From Chloroflexota bacterium (GTDB taxonomy: Bacteria > Chloroflexota > Ktedonobacteria > Ktedonobacterales > Ktedonobacteraceae): a stretch of DNA of 20,161 nucleotides. Numbering within the stretch: the first letter of the stretch is position 1; every line of letters begins with the position of its first letter. The stretch is taken from the NCBI GenBank assembly GCA_005879655.1, contig VBJK01000085.1, forward strand, positions 1 through 20,161. The letters are read 5' to 3'. Below the pieces are notes generated by a model. It had not been told where the DNA came from, ran no database searches, and saw only the letters and a list, made by a program, of their open reading frames with translations. A program made the position numbers and the translations under genes. Of the stretch, positions 7,728 through 14,652 are shown in pieces.

Positions 7728-8243
7728 ATGCTCTTTTTGACCGAACCTACAGCTCAGTACAAAGATGAGTTCATTGCCGCGCTGAAAGAATTTCAGCGCG
7801 AGGGTCATATGCTCCACCGCGATGTACAGCGTATCACTAGAGACTTCCCCCATTTCTTACGCCAGGTACAGGATCAAAAAGATAAAAGCAAACTCTCGCC
7901 TTACGATGTGCCAACTACTGAATTCTGGCTGATCGATGATGGCGAGTATGTGGGCTATCTCTCTCTGCGCCATGAACTGAATGATCTGCTGTTTAAGATT
8001 GCAGGCCACTTTGGGTATATGATACGCCCCTCTAAGCGGCGGCAAGGCTATGGTAAGGCCATTCTGCGCCTGGGACTGGAACAGGCGCACAAGATGGGGC
8101 TGAGGCGTGTGCTAGTCACCTGTGATGAAAATAATATTGGCTCTAAAAAGGTGATTGAGTATAACGGTGGCCAGTTTGAGAATGAGGTGTGCGTAGAGGG
8201 TTCGTCCATGAAAAAATTGAGATATTGGATCGATTTGACGTAG
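7728..8243 (+). CDS. GNAT family N-acetyltransferase
   Basis: The ATG at 7728 (171 aa) is preceded by AGAGGAGA eight bases upstream. An in-frame GTG at 7710 lies before that ribosome site and is not used. The acetyl-CoA motif is clear: YMIRPSKRRQGYGKAIL with R105-Q106-G107-Y108-G109, followed by the helix LGLEQAHKMGLRRVLV. Motif B follows, with CDENNIGSKKVIEYNGG (about 132-148). FWLIDDGEYVGYLSLRHEL (66-84) forms the preceding beta strands. It transfers an acetyl group from acetyl-CoA to an amine. The acceptor cannot be predicted, and relatives are annotated only as GNAT acetyltransferases. It is the only plus-strand gene among minus-strand neighbours in the left half and is followed directly by the palindromic repeat array. 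Confidence 0.93.
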   Translation: MLFLTEPTAQYKDEFIAALKEFQREGHMLHRDVQRITRDFPHFLRQVQDQKDKSKLSPYDVPTTEFWLIDDGEYVGYLSLRHELNDLLFKIAGHFGYMIRPSKRRQGYGKAILRLGLEQAHKMGLRRVLVTCDENNIGSKKVIEYNGGQFENEVCVEGSSMKKLRYWIDLT

Positions 8244-8252
8244 ATCTGGTAG

Positions 8253-8490
8253 GCGCGCAATTTATTGCGCTTGACGCACCAAAAAGAGATCCGTAGCTGC
8301 GCAATTTATTGCGCCTGTTCTCTATGTTTATGCACGAAGCGCAATAAATTGCGCAGCTACGGGTTGGGCGGTGATGCACGAAGCGCAATAAATTGCGTAG
8401 CTACGGGTTGGGCGGTGATGCACGAAGCGCAATAAATTGCGCAGCTACGGGTTGGGTGGTAATGCACGAAGCGCAATAAATTGCGCAGTT
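8253..8490. repeat. Cluster of six GCGCAATAAATTGCGC palindromes including a 44-nt tandem array
   Basis: Core palindromes sit at 8255, 8299, 8339, 8383 (last base changed), 8427 and 8471. From 8331 the sequence is a tandem array of period 44: units begin at 8331, 8375 and 8419, with a partial fourth at 8463. Each unit reads TGCACGAA, core, AGCTACGGGTTGGGCGGTGA. The unit at 8291-8314 is inverted and is perfectly complementary to 8339-8362 (24-bp stem, 24-nt loop). The array fills the space between the convergent acetyltransferase and peptidase genes and stops eight bases short of the peptidase stop codon. Confidence 0.93.
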
Positions 8491-8497
8491 ACCTTGC

Positions 8498-10861
8498 TTA
8501 TACGCTGCTAGCTTGGAATGAACTGATCGTCACCGTATACGACTGAGAAAGCACGCGCAAGCCACAATAGCCGCTCTGTAATGCGCTATCGTTCACTGTC
8601 GCCATCCAGTTTGCTGGCTCACTGCTGCTAGTGGCCCAGACTTTGGCAGAGAGCGTTGTACCTACTGCACGGAAACGTAGCGAGTATGACGTGCCAGCGG
8701 TCGCCGTAAAGGGTGTGGATGAGAGAACAGTCGTGGTACCGGAAACCCGCTTCTGTATAAATAGACTGTTGCCGTCGATGTAAGCTTTATACCAGTTGTT
8801 ACCATCCGTCCAGCGCAACACGGCACCTATATTGCTGTTATTAGCAAAGCCGGTTATTGAGCCAGTGAACAGCACCTCAGCGTTAGTAGCCGTTGGTCCT
8901 AGCACAGCGCTATAGCTCGCCGCTCCACCCTTCACAACCTGGCCAGTATTATTGGCAATGGAGAATGCGCTGACATTTTTCGCTTCGCCCCCCCAGGTTT
9001 GTCCGTTGGAAGCTGTGCCCCATAATGATTGGTTTGCACGCTGAAAATTATCCTGCGCTATGCTTGACGCGGCGGTTGTTGTTGTCGGTGTTGGGATTGG
9101 GGTTGGCGTCCCGCTGGCCACTCCTGCCAGATCACGAGCAATATTGTAGAAGTCAGGCGAACCCAGGCCAGTTGCAAGATCATAATTGCTTCCTGCGGGA
9201 TAGTAGAGGTTATTACCAGCGGTGATATCATGGAAAGGGTCAAAGGGCTGTTGTGTATTTGCGAGGGCATAGAGCGAGGAATTAGCCAGTCCTAGCTGTG
9301 CTTTCCCTTGCGTGCGTAGATACTGATTCAAAAGTGCGACACCACCGGCCCAGACAGGCGCACTGGCACTTGTCCCGCCTAGAGTGAGCCAGCCACTGCC
9401 AGGGCAACCTGCTGCTGTCACCGTACAATATATAGCATACCCGCTATCTGGATTAGCATTTGCCGATACATCGGGCACTTCTCGACAAAAGCCACTATTG
9501 TTAGCTTTACACGAACTTCCCGATGTATAGCTGCTCTGCACGCCGGGAGCGACCTGCCAATTCTGAGATTTAAAGTACATGCTGAGGCCACCACCACCAC
9601 CAGCGCCGTTAGGACCCGGCACATTCGTATTTGGATTAGACCAGGCCGTCTCGCTATCGTAGCTGCCAGCCTTCATTCGTAGCGTTGTTCCACCGACCGC
9701 TGTTATAGAGGTATCACTTGCGGGTGAAGCAACTGCCAGATTGTTATCCTGGCAATCGTAGGCACCGGCATCACCAGTTGCGGCCAGGAAAGAGATGCCT
9801 TGGGCTGCGCCTTGCTGCAAAATGTTATGAAACGTCTGCAATTGCTGGCTCCCCATCGTGGCCTCGCACAGTCCCCAACTGATACTCGCCACCTGTGCCT
9901 TATTGTCAGTCACTATTTTGTTGAGAATATCGCTGAAGCCTTGCAAGGTATTGGGACCTTCATAGACGATCTGATTAGCGCGGGGTGCGACGGCAGCGAG
10001 TAGTTCCATATCTAACTCTACCTCAATGGCACTCATGCCCGCCGCGCCGTTGAAGCCATCGACTAAAACTCTGGCAATGTTAGAGGTGGAACCCAGGTTA
10101 TAGGTTTGCATATATTGCTGTATATCGCTCAGCTGATAGCCGTCTAACTCCAGCAATGCGACGGTTTGCCCCTCACCGTGCAAGCCAGCGGCATAGAAGG
10201 GATTACTATTGTAAGCGTTTGCAATCTCCGCTGGACTCAAACCGGTGGGCGAGGCCAAAACAGAGTGCTGATGATTGCTATGGAGTTGTATGGTGTTGTC
10301 CAGTCCAACAATGCCTATAATCATTGGTTTGAGGGAAGAAGGGACGTGTGCTGGGGTAGCATTCGCAAAAAAGGAGCGCTGCCCCAGGCGGTAATTGTTG
10401 ATGTGGACATTGAATGCCTGTTGAGCCTGGGCCACCGAACTGGTGACATCGATCAGCAAATTATTGGGTGCGATATGCGTGACCGTCAGATGCTGGCCCT
10501 GCAAATAGTTCACGACTTGTTGAACCTGGTTGGAAGTGGGAGCATAGTTTTGCTGAAATTGCTCAGGTGTCAGGTAATGACGGTATTGTGGGGATTGTGG
10601 GTTATATATGGCCTGCACAAGGTTATCCAGCCCCATGGGATCACGTACCTGCAAACTGACTGAAATATTGAGAGTCTGGTTGGTGTCAGTGGCCCGCAAG
10701 AATTGCGCCTGTTGCGGTACTGGTGTCCCCTGGCCATCTAGCAGCGCCATGGGACCATTATCAGCCTGGGCGGTCAAGCGGTGCAACCCGGCCAGAGTTA
10801 ACCCAATAAGCAAGAGGATAGGAACGCTGAAGATCAGTAATTTTATAGGCGTCTTGCGCAT
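8498..10861 (-). CDS. Secreted S53 peptidase with C-terminal beta-sandwich domain
   Basis: The start was set at ATG 10861 (787 aa), where AGAGGAAC precedes the codon and a signal peptide begins (MRKTPIKLLIFSVPILLLIG). The in-frame start at 10936 adds 25 residues without a ribosome site. Residues about 45-195 are the pro-domain (VRDPMGLDNLVQAIYNPQSPQ, then YRHYLTPEQF). The catalytic residues are E280 and D284 (SAIEVELDM), D364 (ATGDAG) and S498 (GGTSAS). The calcium site starts at D545 (FHDITAGNNLYY), with YDLATGLGSPD after it. A Pro-Thr linker (585-598) joins a roughly 185-residue beta-rich domain (603-787: DNFQRANQSLWGTAS, VLRWTDGNNWYKAYID). This looks like a concanavalin/laminin-G-type sandwich, possibly for carbohydrate or surface binding. 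The enzyme is probably released and acts at low pH. It is longer than its lipoprotein relative upstream. Confidence 0.95.
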   Translation of the reverse strand: MRKTPIKLLIFSVPILLLIGLTLAGLHRLTAQADNGPMALLDGQGTPVPQQAQFLRATDTNQTLNISVSLQVRDPMGLDNLVQAIYNPQSPQYRHYLTPEQFQQNYAPTSNQVQQVVNYLQGQHLTVTHIAPNNLLIDVTSSVAQAQQAFNVHINNYRLGQRSFFANATPAHVPSSLKPMIIGIVGLDNTIQLHSNHQHSVLASPTGLSPAEIANAYNSNPFYAAGLHGEGQTVALLELDGYQLSDIQQYMQTYNLGSTSNIARVLVDGFNGAAGMSAIEVELDMELLAAVAPRANQIVYEGPNTLQGFSDILNKIVTDNKAQVASISWGLCEATMGSQQLQTFHNILQQGAAQGISFLAATGDAGAYDCQDNNLAVASPASDTSITAVGGTTLRMKAGSYDSETAWSNPNTNVPGPNGAGGGGGLSMYFKSQNWQVAPGVQSSYTSGSSCKANNSGFCREVPDVSANANPDSGYAIYCTVTAAGCPGSGWLTLGGTSASAPVWAGGVALLNQYLRTQGKAQLGLANSSLYALANTQQPFDPFHDITAGNNLYYPAGSNYDLATGLGSPDFYNIARDLAGVASGTPTPIPTPTTTTAASSIAQDNFQRANQSLWGTASNGQTWGGEAKNVSAFSIANNTGQVVKGGAASYSAVLGPTATNAEVLFTGSITGFANNSNIGAVLRWTDGNNWYKAYIDGNSLFIQKRVSGTTTVLSSTPFTATAGTSYSLRFRAVGTTLSAKVWATSSSEPANWMATVNDSALQSGYCGLRVLSQSYTVTISSFQASSV

Positions 10862-10920
10862 ACTTGTTCCTCTAATCCTACAATAAATAACATATATCCA
10901 TTTATTGATCAGCTTAAGAG

Positions 10921-10935
10921 TGATAGACACTATCA
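10921..10935. promoter_or_regulatory. Perfect dyad TGATAG-ACA-CTATCA upstream of the secreted peptidase
   Basis: A 6-bp perfect inverted repeat with a 3-nt centre lies 60-74 bases upstream of the ATG at 10861. It is followed on the minus strand by AT-rich DNA suitable for a promoter. The half-site resembles those of TetR-family operators. Function is inferred from symmetry and position only. Confidence 0.4.
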
Positions 10936-11038
10936 ATCACAACAGCAAAAAGAAAATGTTCTGTTAGCCATGACGTATAGAAGCACAATATGTAACGCAG
11001 TGGCGAAAAAGGGTTATAGATGGTCTACATAGCAAAGA

Positions 11039-11071
11039 GAGGAAAATTTGCCACGAGCGCAAATTTTCCTC
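11039..11071 (-). terminator. Hairpin after the SRPBCC gene
   Basis: GAGGAAAATTTGC (11039-11051) pairs perfectly with GCAAATTTTCCTC (11059-11071) around a 7-nt loop. It lies 23 bases past the stop of the minus-strand SRPBCC gene. Read on that strand the stem is followed by a short T-rich TCTTTGC, a weak intrinsic terminator signature. Confidence 0.65.
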
Positions 11072-11093
11072 CCGCTAAGCAGACGAATGCTGT

Positions 11094-12059
11094 TTATTCC
11101 AATTCAAGAGGAGAACCACGAATAGAGCGTAACCAGGGGGACTCAAGCTTCTCAAGCTCATCAGTAGCAGGATCTTGTGGCTTTGGCAAGCGCGAGACCA
11201 TGGGGTCCTGCTCATACCAGGGGTAGCGCGGCCTGAGAGCATCTTTATCGCCGAGTGCAGTCCGTTCTACTGCGGCATTGCGTCCGCCCAACGTATCATA
11301 AATGGGGTGAGGTTGGCGTTGCTGTGCTTCGGCCTGTTCGCGTTCTCGTAGAGCTTGCGAGCGTGTTGCAGCTTCGCGCTCTAGCAGTAAGAGTTCCTGT
11401 CGGGCTTGTAGCTCCTGTTGTGCACGCCATTTCAGTTCTTCCTCGCGGCGTTGCTTGGCCTGTTGCGCCATCTCCTCAGCGTGTTTAATGCGCGCTTCAC
11501 GTTCAGCGAGGGCCTGTGGACTCATCATGGGGTCCTGTGCCATGGCGGCGCTTTGACGGCTGGTAATCGCCTTGCGGGCTGTTGCGCTATTGCTATGGAA
11601 CAGATAATGCGATGACATGGGATCGAGTGCTCCGGGTGGGGCCTGTTCTACCATAAGCGCAAAATTGTTTAGCTCTTCCTGTAATAAAGACTCAAAGTAC
11701 GTATTGAAGCCCAGTGTTTCGCCCAGTGCTCCGAGTGCGCCGGTTGGTGGAGCGTAGGAGAGGTAGACGTGGACCATCGTACGGTTTGGCCCTAAGGCTT
11801 GAAATTGTACCTTGCCTGAATTGTGCAAGCCACTTGTTGAGCGCCACCCTACTTGCTGGTCAGGAATCCAATCCACATTGACGGCATCCCACTCGTACTG
11901 TCGCAACACCTGGACAACCCAATGACTGCGCTGATCATCGTAGTATGTCACCTCCTTCACGAAGTGCATAAACTTAGGAAAATCGTGAAAATGAGTGAAC
12001 AGCGTATAGACCTGATGTGCAGGTGCATGTACGGTGACTGAGGCGTAATGCTCTACCAT
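11094..12059 (-). CDS. SRPBCC (cyclase/START-like) protein with long charged coiled coil
   Basis: In this 321-residue protein, residues 1-140 are an SRPBCC/polyketide-cyclase-type domain: VTVHAPAHQVYTLFTHFHDF at the start, W63-64 region NVDWIPDQQVGWRS, then GKVQFQALGPNRTMVHVYLSY and the long C-terminal helix about 117-138. Such domains form a hydrophobic ligand pocket. Residues about 182-250 are a highly charged Glu/Arg/Gln coiled coil (REARIKHAEEMAQQAKQRRE onward). Three copies of a DPM-x-S motif occur at D146, D176 and D285, outside both domains. There is no signal peptide, so it is probably cytosolic. GAGAGGG about nine bases upstream supports the start. The domain-plus-coiled-coil layout is unusual for the family, and the ligand and partner are unknown. 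Confidence 0.8.
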   Translation of the reverse strand: MVEHYASVTVHAPAHQVYTLFTHFHDFPKFMHFVKEVTYYDDQRSHWVVQVLRQYEWDAVNVDWIPDQQVGWRSTSGLHNSGKVQFQALGPNRTMVHVYLSYAPPTGALGALGETLGFNTYFESLLQEELNNFALMVEQAPPGALDPMSSHYLFHSNSATARKAITSRQSAAMAQDPMMSPQALAEREARIKHAEEMAQQAKQRREEELKWRAQQELQARQELLLLEREAATRSQALREREQAEAQQRQPHPIYDTLGGRNAAVERTALGDKDALRPRYPWYEQDPMVSRLPKPQDPATDELEKLESPWLRSIRGSPLELE

Positions 12060-12088
12060 AAGATGTACCCTCTCTTCATTGAATATCG

Positions 12089-12102
12089 CGTACCAGGGTA
12101 CG
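12089..12102. promoter_or_regulatory. Dyad CGTACC-AG-GGTACG upstream of the SRPBCC gene
   Basis: A 6-bp perfect inverted repeat with a 2-nt centre lies 30-43 bases before the SRPBCC start codon, a typical operator position. It is followed further upstream by the larger imperfect inverted repeat at 12113-12176. Confidence 0.4.
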
Positions 12103-12112
12103 AAAGCTCAAG

Positions 12113-12176
12113 TATACTAATAAAACTTTCTATGTTGTACGAAGTGGTATCACATAGAAAAACTTACTTTAGTATA
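12113..12176. repeat. 64-nt imperfect inverted repeat in the SRPBCC promoter region
   Basis: The arms TATACTAA...CTTTCTATGT and ACATAGAAAAAC...TTAGTATA pair with a small internal offset around TGTACGAAGTGGTATC. The sequence is AT-rich and lies 54-117 bases upstream of the SRPBCC start. It could be a regulatory hairpin, a paired operator (CTATGT/ACATAG half-sites) or a relic of a small palindromic element. Confidence 0.5.
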
Positions 12177-12240
12177 ACATGATTCATGGTTATTTTCAAT
12201 AAAGCGACATTTGGGCATTGGGGGAGTGCCAATGTCAAGA

Positions 12241-12312
12241 TCGTAGCCGCGCAATTTATTGCGCCTGATGCATCAACGCATTGAACAGGCGCAATAAATT
12301 GCGCGGCTACGA
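12241..12312. repeat. 27-bp-stem inverted repeat of the palindrome family
   Basis: The arms 12241-12267 and 12286-12312 are perfectly complementary with an 18-nt loop. Each carries one core (12249-12264 and 12289-12304) flanked by TCGTAGCC/GGCTACGA, a variant of the usual CGTAGCT flank. It directly abuts the truncated TetR reading frame. Confidence 0.92.
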
Positions 12313-12316
12313 GTCA

Positions 12317-12632
12317 ATGCTGTGGGAAATTGTTCTTCAGGCTGCTCAAGCCTTTCTCGTGCAGGCGGAGTCTGTCCCGATAGACCTTCCTGTGGAGGAG
12401 CAAATGAAGCGGTTAGTGTATGGGCATCTCACCATCATGGCCTATGAGCAGCACGCAGCCACCGTTTTCTTCAATGAGTGGAGATATCTCTCGCCAGATC
12501 GGCAAGAACGGATCAAGCAGTTGCGTGATATATATGAAGCTTGTTTTCAACGTGTGATCGAAGAGGGAGCTATGTCTTCATTATGTGCCGACTCAGGCCT
12601 GATCAATGCACATGCTCCCTTGAGCTATAAGG
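12317..12632 (+). pseudogene. TetR-family regulator remnant (ligand-binding domain fragment)
   Basis: The plus frame from ATG 12317 encodes a recognisable piece of a TetR C-terminal domain. EQMKRLVYGHLTIMAYEQHA is followed by ATVFFNEWRYLSPDRQERIK, then QLRDIYEACFQRVIEEGAM (to about 12571). TetR proteins are near 200 aa and begin with a helix-turn-helix of about 50 residues. Here that part is absent: upstream there is a palindromic repeat (12241-12312) and an in-frame stop at 12266. The C-terminal helices are also missing, because after EEGAM the frame runs through unrelated residues into the opposite-strand tRNA gene and stops at 12679. No ribosome site is evident. It appears truncated at both ends and cannot bind DNA. 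Confidence 0.65.
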
Positions 12633-12705
12633 CGCGCCCGGCAGGACTCGAACCTGCGACAGTCAACTTAGAAGGTTGATGTTCTATCCCCTGAACTACG
12701 GGCGC
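12633..12705 (-). tRNA. tRNA-Arg (anticodon UCU)
   Basis: The minus strand reads as a 73-nt cloverleaf. Acceptor GCGCCCG pairs with CGGGCGC. The D arm is GTTC-AGGGGATA-GAAC. The anticodon stem TCAAC/GTTGA encloses loop CTTCTAA with anticodon TCT, and the variable loop is CTGTC. The T arm is GCAGG-TTCGAGT-CCTGC, and the discriminator is G. CCA is not encoded. It decodes AGA (and by wobble AGG). Its 3' end borders the TetR remnant. Confidence 0.97.
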
Positions 12706-12800
12706 ATGCCACAAGATATATACCAATCACCCGACCCCTATAATAGCAATAACTATTGCGATATGTCAAGTAGGAAAACTGGACCTTTTGTGCAGAGACA

Positions 12801-12829
12801 TTGACAAGTAACGGCCACAGGCATATAAT
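12801..12829 (+). promoter_or_regulatory. Sigma-70-type promoter of sufB
   Basis: TTGACA (12801-12806) and TATAAT (12824-12829) are both perfect consensus hexamers separated by 17 bp, the optimal spacing. The expected transcript start near 12836 leaves a leader of about 87 nt before the sufB ATG. The strength of the match predicts high constitutive expression. Confidence 0.9.
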
Positions 12830-12922
12830 ATGTCTAAATCCGAGTTAGCAAGTAAGGATTATAGCAAGTAGATGGCATACTCTTATGTCATAGCAAACAG
12901 CCAACAAGTGGAGTAAAACGTT

Positions 12923-14323
12923 ATGAGTCAGGCATTTGAGTTGGAACAAGGCACGTACAGTGCTGGGTTCCATGTAGCCGAGAACTATGCATTTAAGTCT
13001 GAGAAAGGGCTGAGCAGGAAGATCGTCGAGCAGATCTCCGAGATGAAGGGCGAACCCAGTTGGATGCGGCAATTCCGCCTTAAAAGCCTGGATCTCTTTG
13101 AGAAGCGCCCAATGCCAACCTGGGGCGCAGACCTGTCAGGCATCAATTTCGACGATATCTATTACTATATTAAGCCCGTACCACAGCAAGGCAAAACGTG
13201 GGACGACATTCCGCCCGAAATTAAGGATACATTTGATCGCCTTGGTATTCCGCAAGCCGAACAGAAATATCTGGCTGGTGTTACGGCTCAGTACGAGAGC
13301 GAGGCCGTCTATCACAAGGTGCGCGAAGACCTTGAGAAACTGGGCGTCATCTTCACCGATATGGATACCGCCCTGCGCGAATATCCCGATCTTGTAAAAG
13401 AGCATTTTGGTACGATTATCCCGCCCTCTGACAATAAGTTTGCATCGCTCAATAGTGCAGTCTGGAGTGGTGGTAGCTTTGTCTATGTGCCCGCCAATGT
13501 ACGTGTAGAAATACCATTACAGGCGTATTTCCGCATTAATGCCAAGAATATGGGGCAATTCGAGCGTACGCTGATCATAGCGGAGCCAGGGTCTTATATA
13601 CACTATGTAGAAGGCTGCACTGCACCAAGCTACACGAGCGACAGTTTGCACAGTGCAGTTGTAGAGATCAAAGTCAAAGAAGGCGCACGTGTACGCTACA
13701 CAACCATACAAAACTGGTCAAAAAATGTATATAACTTAGTAACGAAACGTGCGGCAGCTTATAGAGATGCGACAATGGAATGGGTGGACGGCAATTTAGG
13801 CTCTAAGATCACTATGAAGTATCCTGCTGTGCTGTTGATGGAACCCGGTGCACGTGGTGATATTCTCTCAGTGGCCTTTGCCAACGATGGTATGCATCAG
13901 GATGCTGGCGCGAAGGTGACGCACCTCGCACCACATACTACATCGCAGATCCTGTCGAAATCAGTCTCGAAGGGGACGGGTCGCGCTTCATATCGTGGTC
14001 TTGTGCGCATCAATCCGGGTGCGCACCACACCAAGTCCAGTGTACGCTGTGACGCGTTGCTGCTCGATGAGGATGCTCGTACTGATACTTATCCAACGAT
14101 TCGCGTTGAAGAGAATCAGACCGAGGTCGGGCACGAGGCGACCGTTTCTAAGGTTGGTGAAGATCAGCTCTTCTACCTGATGAGTCGCGGTCTTGACGAA
14201 TCTGAAGCTTACTCATTGATTGTCAACGGCTTCATCGAGCCGATCACCAAAGAACTACCCATGGAGTATGCCGTTGAGCTAAACCGCCTGATCCAGTTGG
14301 AGATGTCGGGCAGCGTTGGTTAA
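12923..14323 (+). CDS. sufB: Fe-S cluster assembly scaffold protein SufB
   Basis: The 466-residue protein is SufB, the scaffold of the SUF system that forms a SufBCD complex and builds iron-sulfur clusters in the cytosol. Hallmarks are the N-terminal [11 protein letters not shown] and [10 protein letters not shown] (about 47-56), the beta-helix core with [18 protein letters not shown] (189-206), and the conserved [20 protein letters not shown] (228-247, C232). [20 protein letters not shown] (353-372) and [21 protein letters not shown] (403-423) follow, then the C-terminal IVNGF (433-437) and ELPMEYA (444-450). Length is typical. GGAG nine bases upstream marks the start. sufC, sufD and sufS are not adjacent here, which is unusual because these genes generally form an operon. 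A terminator follows directly, so it is probably a single-gene transcript. Confidence 0.97.
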   Translation: MSQAFELEQGTYSAGFHVAENYAFKSEKGLSRKIVEQISEMKGEPSWMRQFRLKSLDLFEKRPMPTWGADLSGINFDDIYYYIKPVPQQGKTWDDIPPEIKDTFDRLGIPQAEQKYLAGVTAQYESEAVYHKVREDLEKLGVIFTDMDTALREYPDLVKEHFGTIIPPSDNKFASLNSAVWSGGSFVYVPANVRVEIPLQAYFRINAKNMGQFERTLIIAEPGSYIHYVEGCTAPSYTSDSLHSAVVEIKVKEGARVRYTTIQNWSKNVYNLVTKRAAAYRDATMEWVDGNLGSKITMKYPAVLLMEPGARGDILSVAFANDGMHQDAGAKVTHLAPHTTSQILSKSVSKGTGRASYRGLVRINPGAHHTKSSVRCDALLLDEDARTDTYPTIRVEENQTEVGHEATVSKVGEDQLFYLMSRGLDESEAYSLIVNGFIEPITKELPMEYAVELNRLIQLEMSGSVG

Positions 14324-14345
14324 GCTTTAGGATATACGTGGTGCA

Positions 14346-14415
14346 AATGGACTTGATAGTTTATGCTCGGAGTATGCATAAGGCTATCAAGTCCATTATT
14401 TTTGCCTTTTTCTTA
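14346..14415 (+). terminator. Intrinsic terminator of sufB
   Basis: AATGGACTTGATAG (14346-14359) pairs perfectly with CTATCAAGTCCATT (14384-14397). An inner TTATGC/GCATAA helix extends the stem. A T-rich tail (ATTATTTTTGCCTTTTTC) follows. It starts 23 bases after the sufB stop codon. Confidence 0.88.
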
Positions 14416-14428
14416 AATTACCGTAAAT

Positions 14429-14534
14429 GCGCAATTTATTGCGCATGCATATCACCATATGCCCGTAGCTGCGCAATTTATTGCGCCAGAGACACAAATA
14501 AAGAAAACAAGCGCAATGAATTGCGCAGCTACGG
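14429..14534. repeat. Palindrome-family cluster between sufB and selB
   Basis: One lone core lies at 14429-14444. A 24-bp inverted repeat follows (14463-14486 with 14511-14534, one mismatch, 24-nt loop) with the family flank CCGTAGCT/AGCTACGG. The right core at 14511-14526 has a single change (AATGAATT). Together with the sufB terminator and the AT-rich selB promoter region (14585-14640), it accounts for the 329-nt gap. Confidence 0.9.
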
Positions 14535-14652
14535 CTTGTCTGCAAACAAAGATGCTCACCCCATGCGACAAAATGCATAGCCAGCATGCATATTCGTAGT
14601 GTATACTTATATTTAACATTATTTAATATTTTTTACAACGACAGAAGAGTAT

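Noticed and set aside
8331..8490. Possible CRISPR array
   Set aside because: The repeated unit and its spacer are both constant (period 44, same spacer), and no cas gene is present. It is a tandem repeat.
10166..10663. 165-codon plus-strand frame opposite the secreted peptidase
   Set aside because: It lies entirely over the well-supported S53 pro-domain and catalytic region and has no recognisable motif.
10862..10936. 25-residue N-terminal extension of the secreted peptidase
   Set aside because: It lacks a ribosome site and would bury the signal peptide that starts at 10861. It also overlaps the operator-like dyad.
12266..12316. Start of a real protein at TTG 12281 running through the TetR fragment
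   Set aside because: The first residues are encoded by the palindromic repeat itself, and the frame ends inside the opposite-strand tRNA gene, so it is not a sensible gene.
14463..14534. Hairpin just before selB as a SECIS element or tRNA-Sec
   Set aside because: It is a standard copy of the dispersed palindrome family, has no cloverleaf, and does not follow an in-frame TGA.
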